This document shows, one piece after another, positions 5,176 to 9,075 of a DNA stretch of 9,075 nucleotides (its first letter is position 1; each line of letters begins with the position of its first letter). Made by a program: the position numbers and the translations under genes. The stretch covers positions 1 to 9,075 of the forward strand of contig JAWXCJ010000211.1 in assembly GCA_034408875.1 (NCBI GenBank). Direction: 5' to 3'. The notes beneath the pieces were generated by a model. The model searched no databases and was not told where the DNA came from. It was given only the letters and a program-made list of their open reading frames with translations. The DNA comes from JANNHK01 sp034408875 (GTDB taxonomy: Bacteria > Actinomycetota > Acidimicrobiia > IMCC26256 > PALSA-610).

Positions 5176-6375
5176 ATGCACACGCACGACGTCGCGCTCG
5201 CCCCGGCCACGCGACGCGCGCTGGTGGCGGGCACGATCGCCATCGGAGTGCTCGTCGCGATCGCGGTCGTCGGCATCTCGGTTCGGGCCGAGGTCGACCG
5301 GAGCCAGGCTGACTTCCTGGTCGGCACGGTGTACGAAGCGCGCGTCGTCGACATTCGCGTCGAACCGTGCGAGGGGACCACGATCGACTGCATCGGAGTC
5401 GAGGTCCGACTCACGCAGGGACCCGACGACGGTGAGACCCGCACCCTCGTCTTCACGGCCGACTCGCCGGTGACTCCGAGCCTGGGCAAGGGCGACCGCA
5501 TTGTCCTGTCATACACGGAGGGCGCCGACGAGGGATTCGAATACACCTACTCCGATCGACAGCGCCGACGGGTGTTGCTGGCGGCGGCGGTGGTGTTCGG
5601 CGTCGCGGTCGTGTTGCTCGGCCGCCTGCGGGGTCTGGCCGCGCTCGGCGGTCTCGTCGTCAGCATCGGCACGATCATGGTGTTCGTACTGCCCGCGATC
5701 CTCGCCGGCTACAGCCCGGTGCTCGTCGCAGTCCTCGGCTCGGCGGCGATCGCGTACATCGCGCTCTACCTCGCGCACGGCCTCAACCTGCTGACGACCG
5801 TTGCACTCCTCGGCACGTTGGCCGCGCTCGCGCTCACGGTCCTGCTCTCGGCGGTCTTCACCGCGCTGGCCGAGTTCTCGGGATTCGCCAGCGAGGAAGC
5901 ACTCTTGCTCGGCAATCTTTCCGCCGGTATCGACATGAGCGGCCTCATCCTCGCCGGCATCGTGATCGGCGCCCTCGGCGCGCTCGACGACGTCACGATC
6001 ACCCAGGCGTCGGCTGTCGCGGAATTGCGCGAAGCGAACCCGACGATGTCGCGAACCGCGGTGTACGCCAGCGCAATCCGAATCGGGCGCGACCACATCG
6101 CTTCGACGGTGAACACGTTGGCGCTTGCGTACGCGGGCGCCGCGCTCCCGCTGTTGTTGCTGTTCGTCCTCTCGGAGCAGTCACTCGGAACGATCGCGAA
6201 CAGCGAAGTCGTCGCCACCGAGATCATCCGCACGCTGGTCGGGAGCATCGGGCTGGTGGCATCGGTTCCGATCACGACCTGGCTCGCGGCACGAGTCGTC
6301 GCGGGACCAACCGGCCATGAGCATCCGCGGGCGCGCCGCCCGGTGGCTGACGACGAAACGAACTTCTGGGAGTAG
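5176..6375 (+). CDS. YibE/F family multi-pass membrane protein
   Basis: 399 residues, in the usual range for the YibE/F family. There is one N-terminal membrane segment at about 14-36 and a soluble extracytoplasmic domain at about 40-128 of beta-rich character. Several transmembrane helices follow between about 132 and 375. Family hallmarks are IGALGALDDVTITQASAVAEL at 264-284 and GRDHIASTVNTLALAYAGAALPLLL at about 304-328. The C-terminal tail is charged and cytosolic. The family is widespread in Gram-positive bacteria; its molecular role is not established, so no function is assigned beyond the family. ATG 5176 starts just before the first membrane segment. There is no Shine-Dalgarno; a weak -10 (GACACT, not TAnnnT) lies 6 nt upstream. 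It ends 6 bp from the convergent metal permease gene. Confidence 0.92.
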   Translation: MHTHDVALAPATRRALVAGTIAIGVLVAIAVVGISVRAEVDRSQADFLVGTVYEARVVDIRVEPCEGTTIDCIGVEVRLTQGPDDGETRTLVFTADSPVTPSLGKGDRIVLSYTEGADEGFEYTYSDRQRRRVLLAAAVVFGVAVVLLGRLRGLAALGGLVVSIGTIMVFVLPAILAGYSPVLVAVLGSAAIAYIALYLAHGLNLLTTVALLGTLAALALTVLLSAVFTALAEFSGFASEEALLLGNLSAGIDMSGLILAGIVIGALGALDDVTITQASAVAELREANPTMSRTAVYASAIRIGRDHIASTVNTLALAYAGAALPLLLLFVLSEQSLGTIANSEVVATEIIRTLVGSIGLVASVPITTWLAARVVAGPTGHEHPRARRPVADDETNFWE

Positions 6376-6381
6376 GTCCTG

Positions 6382-7215
6382 TCAGCCCGGCAGCACGGGG
6401 CCCGCGCCGACGCGGCGAGCGACGCCGGCGGTCGTGGCCGTCACGATGAAGACCGCGAGTGCGGTGAGCACGATTGCGCCACCGGGCGCGAGGTCCCACT
6501 CGCGTGCTGCGGCGAGACCGACGACGACCGACACCATGCCCACCAGCGCGGCGCCGAGCAGCGTGTCTCGAAACGACCGGGCCAACAGGCGACTCGTCGC
6601 GACCGGGACGACCATGAGCGCGGCGACGAGCAGCACGCCGACGATCCGCATCGCGGCGACGATCGTCACCGCCGTGAGCGCAGCCAGCACGGTGTTGAGC
6701 GTGTCGACGGGGAGTCCGGCGACGCGGGCCGATTCCTCGTCGAGCACGATGGCGAACAGCGCGCGGCCTGTCACCAATAACGTCGTGACGATCAGCGCGC
6801 CGAGCACGACGATGACACGCACGTCGGCCCAGGTGACCGTGATGATCGAGCCGAAGAGCCACGGCAGCATCGCGCCCGTACCCTCGTCGGACCGGTTGAC
6901 GAGTACGACGGCGAGGGCGATGCCGCCGTAGAACGCCAGCGCGAGTGCGAGGTCGCCCGACGTGCGGCCATGGGCGCGCAGCCATTCGATGAGGATCGCG
7001 CCCCCCACCGCCGCGACGAGCGCCGTCCAGATCGGCCACACCTCCGCGAGCAGGCCGGCCGCCACACCCGCGAACGCGAGGTGGCCGATGCCATCGCCCA
7101 TCAACGACATGCGCTTCTGCACGAGGAACGTACCGATCAGTGGCGCGCACGCACCGATGACGAGACCCGCGACGAGCGCGATCTGCATGTACTCGCGTTC
7201 GAAGGGCCAGGGCAT
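6382..7215 (-). CDS. Metal ABC transporter permease (ZnuB/MntC-like, ABC-3 family)
   Basis: 277 residues with about eight hydrophobic segments. Family marks are GTFLVQKRMSLMGDGIGHLAFAG at 28-50, with Asp41 and His45 at the conserved position after the first helices, and MRIVGVLLVAALMVVPVATSR at 189-209. These permeases form the membrane channel of importers for zinc, manganese or ferrous iron. The frame could begin at GTG 7236, but ATG 7215 is chosen. It shares its A with the TGA stop of the ATPase gene (TGATG), has AAGGG 8 nt upstream, and gives the normal N-terminus, so the two genes are translationally coupled. No substrate-binding lipoprotein gene follows: the next gene is the convergent YibE/F, 6 bp away. 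Zinc is favoured by the Fur/Zur-type box upstream, but manganese cannot be excluded. Confidence 0.92.
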   Translation of the reverse strand: MPWPFEREYMQIALVAGLVIGACAPLIGTFLVQKRMSLMGDGIGHLAFAGVAAGLLAEVWPIWTALVAAVGGAILIEWLRAHGRTSGDLALALAFYGGIALAVVLVNRSDEGTGAMLPWLFGSIITVTWADVRVIVVLGALIVTTLLVTGRALFAIVLDEESARVAGLPVDTLNTVLAALTAVTIVAAMRIVGVLLVAALMVVPVATSRLLARSFRDTLLGAALVGMVSVVVGLAAAREWDLAPGGAIVLTALAVFIVTATTAGVARRVGAGPVLPG

Positions 7216-7973
7216 CAGCGCAACCCTTCGAGCCACATCGGCAGATCCTCGGCGTGCACACCGAGGCTCACACCCTGCGCGGTGAGGTCGGGTGCCGGAC
7301 CGTCGAACAGGACCCGTTGCTTCAGCACGATCACCCGGTCGAGCACGTCGGCCACGGCACCGAGTTCGTGCGAGACGAGCAGCACGGTGACGGCGTCGTG
7401 CTCGACGAGGTGCACGAGCGATTCGCGGAACAGTTGCTGCGACGGCGCGTCGACGCCCGCGATCGGCTCGTCGAGCAGAATGACTTCGGGTTCGCCGACG
7501 AGCGCCTTGGCGATGAGCACGCGTTGCTGCTGTCCGCCGGACAGTTCGCGCATGCGTCGGTCGCGCTGGTCAGTGAGCGCGACGGCGCCGAGCGCATGGT
7601 CGACCGCGTCGCGATCGGCCTGATTTGACGGGCGCCACCACCCCCGGCGCGCCAGGCGCCCGGCGCGCACGACCTCCTCGACCGTCGCAGGCAGATCGGG
7701 CGGGAGCTGGAGTCGTTGGGGTACGTACCCGATGCGCCACCGGTCGCCCAAGTTCCGCGGGTCGTCGCCCAGCAGCCGCACCGAGCCGCGGGCCGGGCGT
7801 TCGAGGCCGAGGAGCAGCCGTAACAGCGTCGACTTGCCGCTGCCGTTCGGCCCGACCAGCGCCGCGAACTCGCCCGACCCGATCGCGAACGAGACGTCGT
7901 CGAGCACAGGAGTCGTGTCGTACGCGAACGACACCCCCTGCGCCTCAATGACGGCGTCCTCGATGACGTTCAC
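7215..7973 (-). CDS. Metal ABC transporter ATP-binding protein (ZnuC/MntB-like)
   Basis: 252 residues with every ABC motif: Walker A GPNGSGKST at 41-49, Q-loop YVPQ (Gln86), signature LSGGQQQR at 144-151, Walker B VILLDEP at 164-170, D-loop AGVD, and switch His202 in VSHE. The ELSGGQQQRVLIAKAL stretch and the overall size fit the zinc/manganese importer class. It would power the permease encoded immediately downstream at the inner face of the membrane. GTG 7973 is chosen because AGGTGG sits 6 nt upstream, the clearest Shine-Dalgarno in the window. The gene leads a two-gene operon, with a Fur/Zur-type palindrome and a -10 candidate directly before the ribosome-binding site. Metal identity is inferred from context. 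Confidence 0.93.
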   Translation of the reverse strand: MNVIEDAVIEAQGVSFAYDTTPVLDDVSFAIGSGEFAALVGPNGSGKSTLLRLLLGLERPARGSVRLLGDDPRNLGDRWRIGYVPQRLQLPPDLPATVEEVVRAGRLARRGWWRPSNQADRDAVDHALGAVALTDQRDRRMRELSGGQQQRVLIAKALVGEPEVILLDEPIAGVDAPSQQLFRESLVHLVEHDAVTVLLVSHELGAVADVLDRVIVLKQRVLFDGPAPDLTAQGVSLGVHAEDLPMWLEGLR

Positions 7974-7979
7974 CCGGGT

Positions 7980-7985
7980 CCACCT
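7980..7985 (-). promoter_or_regulatory. Ribosome-binding site deciding the GTG start of the ABC ATPase
   Basis: AGGTGG on the minus strand, within a purine-rich run, lies 6 nt before GTG 7973. It supports this start and shows that, unlike other unit-leading genes here, this mRNA has a leader. Confidence 0.75.
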
Positions 7986-7987
7986 CT

Positions 7988-8004
7988 CTGAGAGTCATTC
8001 TCAG
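7988..8004. promoter_or_regulatory. Fur/Zur-type operator upstream of the metal importer
   Basis: The 17-bp sequence CTGAGAGTCATTCTCAG is an inverted repeat around C7996 with one mismatched pair. Its core TGAGAGT-C-ATTCTCA has the 7-1-7 layout of Fur-family boxes and departs from TGAnAATnATTnTCA at one specified position. It lies 14 bp upstream of the ATPase start codon and overlaps the candidate -10, so a metal-bound repressor would block transcription. Zur (zinc) is the best guess given the importer; Fur or a manganese-sensing paralogue is possible. No regulator gene is in the window. Confidence 0.75.
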
Positions 8005-8008
8005 AATA
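8003..8008 (-). promoter_or_regulatory. Candidate -10 element of the metal importer operon
   Basis: TATTCT on the minus strand fits TAnnnT and overlaps the last base pairs of the Fur/Zur-type box. Transcription would start near 7996, giving a leader of about 20-25 nt with the ribosome-binding site. No clear -35 is seen; it would fall at the 3' end of the aminopeptidase gene. Confidence 0.5.
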
Positions 8009-8023
8009 GCGGATCGCCCAAAT

Positions 8024-8959
8024 CTAGGACCCGTGCGGCTCGCCGGGCGTCAGGGTGAGCACCTCGACACCGGTCGCCGTCACCAACACCGTGTGCTCGA
8101 ACTGGGCGGAGCGCGAGAGGTCGCGCGTCGGTGCCGTCCAGCCGTCGGCCCAGATGCGGCCGAGCTCCCACGAGCCCTCGGTGATCATCGGCTCGATCGT
8201 GAACGTCATGCCCGGCACGAGCGGCGTGTCGGCACGGGGGTCGTAGTAGTGCGGCACCGACGGCGCGGTGTGGAACACCTCACCGATGCCGTGGCCCACG
8301 AACGAACGCACGACGCCGAAGTCTTGGGCTTCGGCGTGCAGCTGAATCGCGCGACCAATGTCGGAGAGGAGCCCGCCCGGTCGCACCGCGTCGATGCCCT
8401 TCCACATTGCCTCCTTGGTGACCTGCACCAAGGACGTCGCGACATCGTCGACCTCACCGCCCAGAAAGGTCGCGTTGCAATCGCCGTGCACGCCGCCGAG
8501 AAAGATCGTGACGTCGCAGTTGACGATGTCGCCCTCTTGCAGTGCGCGGTCGTCGGGGATGCCGTGACAGATGATCTCGTTCACCGACGTGCACAACGAC
8601 TTCGGGAATCCCTTGTAGTGCAGCGGGCTCGGATAGCCGCCGCGCGCGATGCACCCGGCGTGGCAGATGCGGTCGAGCTCGTCGGTCGTCATTCCCGGAC
8701 GCACCGCCGCCGCCAGTTCGAGCAACACCTCGCGGCCGGCCCGGCCCGCGACGCGCATGCGCTCGACGAACTCGTCGGGCGGGACCGCGGGAACCAGCGG
8801 CGGCGCGTCGGGCGCGTACGGCGGACGCGGGATCGACGCGGGAACCGTGAGGAACGGCGAGACGATCCCGGGCCGCAGGGCCTCCCGCCGATCTCCCGGG
8901 CCCCGCCGCGAAGCCTCACGGCGTCGGGCCAAGCGATCCTTCTGCTGCCGCTTGCTCAT
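8024..8959 (-). CDS. map: Methionine aminopeptidase, type 1c (N-terminally extended)
   Basis: 311 residues from ATG 8959. It removes the initiator methionine from new proteins in the cytosol. The catalytic domain (about 62-304) keeps the dimetal site: Asp149 (VNCDV), Asp160 (HGDCN), His223 (GHGIG), Glu256 (TIEP) and Glu288 (FEHT), plus substrate-binding His132 in CHGIP. Residues 28-60 (LRPGIVSP to the Pro-rich PAVPP stretch) match the linker extension of mycobacterial type 1c enzymes, which carries a PxxP-type segment. Residues 1-27 add a very basic tail (KRQQK, RRRE, RR) that may touch the ribosome; that role is inferred. An in-frame ATG at 9052 would add 31 residues. The later start is preferred because MSKRQQK begins the plausible protein, although neither has a good Shine-Dalgarno. 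The gene stands alone, 50 bp upstream of the metal importer operon. Confidence 0.93.
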   Translation of the reverse strand: MSKRQQKDRLARRREASRRGPGDRREALRPGIVSPFLTVPASIPRPPYAPDAPPLVPAVPPDEFVERMRVAGRAGREVLLELAAAVRPGMTTDELDRICHAGCIARGGYPSPLHYKGFPKSLCTSVNEIICHGIPDDRALQEGDIVNCDVTIFLGGVHGDCNATFLGGEVDDVATSLVQVTKEAMWKGIDAVRPGGLLSDIGRAIQLHAEAQDFGVVRSFVGHGIGEVFHTAPSVPHYYDPRADTPLVPGMTFTIEPMITEGSWELGRIWADGWTAPTRDLSRSAQFEHTVLVTATGVEVLTLTPGEPHGS

Positions 8960-8967
8960 GCACGTTC

Positions 8968-8994
8968 CATTCTCATTGCGGCTCCCGCCTCCGG
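8968..8994. repeat. Imperfect direct repeat, copy 1 (upstream of map)
   Basis: This copy contains the 18-bp core TGCGGCTCCCGCCTCCGG (8977-8994) preceded by CATTCTCAT. It matches a second copy at the window end with one substitution and one single-base gap over 27 bp. On the minus strand it reads into a GCGG-GAG-CCGC mini-hairpin just upstream of the map start. Confidence 0.8.
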
Positions 8995-9049
8995 CACTCC
9001 ATCTCAACTGATCGGTGTCGAACCGACCGTGCCTGCGGTGTCCGCCTGA

Positions 9050-9075
9050 CATTCTTATGCGGCTCCCGCCTCCGG
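9050..9075. repeat. Imperfect direct repeat, copy 2 (runs to window edge)
   Basis: This copy has CATTCTTA followed by the same 18-bp core at 9058-9075, 82 bp from copy 1. The match continues to the last base of the window, so its full length and whether more copies follow cannot be seen. The non-coding stretch 8960-9075 holds nothing else recognisable. Confidence 0.8.

Noticed and set aside
4487..5473. 328-codon plus-strand open frame opposite the third SDR gene
   Set aside because: It has no recognisable domain and runs through the SDR gene and into the YibE/F gene in the wrong frame.
6376..6420. A GC-rich hairpin (CCCG-CGGG) near the YibE/F and permease 3' ends as a terminator
   Set aside because: The stem is only about 4 bp, with no U-rich tail on either strand.
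8965..8976. A second Fur/Zur box upstream of map (TGAGAATG on the minus strand)
   Set aside because: Only one half-site matches the box; the other half shows no symmetry, and map is a housekeeping gene.
1..9075. Defence island, CRISPR, prophage or transposon signals
   Set aside because: No repeats of array type, integrases, transposases, nucleases or toxin-antitoxin-like pairs were found. All genes fall into ordinary metabolic, transport or envelope families.

Overview
The window is high-GC bacterial DNA with densely packed genes, almost no spacer sequence, frequent GTG starts and TAnnnT -10-like hexamers a few bases upstream of start codons. Together with a type 1c methionine aminopeptidase, a YibE/F protein, a DUF4190-like membrane protein and an Rpf-like secreted protein, this points to an actinobacterium, perhaps of the Acidimicrobiia. 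That assignment is an inference from style and families, because no rRNA or marker phylogeny is present.

Layout. (1) Positions 1-239, plus: 3' end of a HAD-superfamily phosphatase/phosphomutase. (2) 236-1174, minus: secreted coiled-coil protein with a C-terminal Rpf/transglycosylase-like domain, converging on the HAD gene so that both stop codons share one CTAG. (3) 1264-1998, minus, and 2023-2805, plus: two short-chain dehydrogenases (SDRs) transcribed divergently from a 24-bp gap. The second is followed after 16 bp by a DUF4190-like membrane protein (2822-3550). (4) 3522-5116, minus: a two-gene unit of a third SDR and a sugar-phosphate isomerase/epimerase-like TIM barrel, whose 3' end overlaps the DUF4190-like gene by 29 bp. 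(5) 5176-6375, plus: YibE/F family membrane protein, divergent from the third SDR. (6) 6382-7973, minus: ATPase plus permease of a ZnuCB/MntBC-type metal importer, translationally coupled (TGATG) and preceded by a Fur/Zur-type palindrome. (7) 8024-8959, minus: methionine aminopeptidase with an N-terminal extension. An imperfect direct repeat lies upstream of it and reaches the window edge.

No mobile element, CRISPR array, tRNA or rRNA was seen, and no stretch without a gene exceeds about 120 bp. The gene content is ordinary. The more interesting signals are regulatory: likely leaderless promoters at several transcription-unit heads, a compact back-to-back promoter between two SDR genes, a Fur/Zur-type operator on a metal importer that has no adjacent binding-protein gene, and a paired 8-bp inverted repeat between divergent genes.
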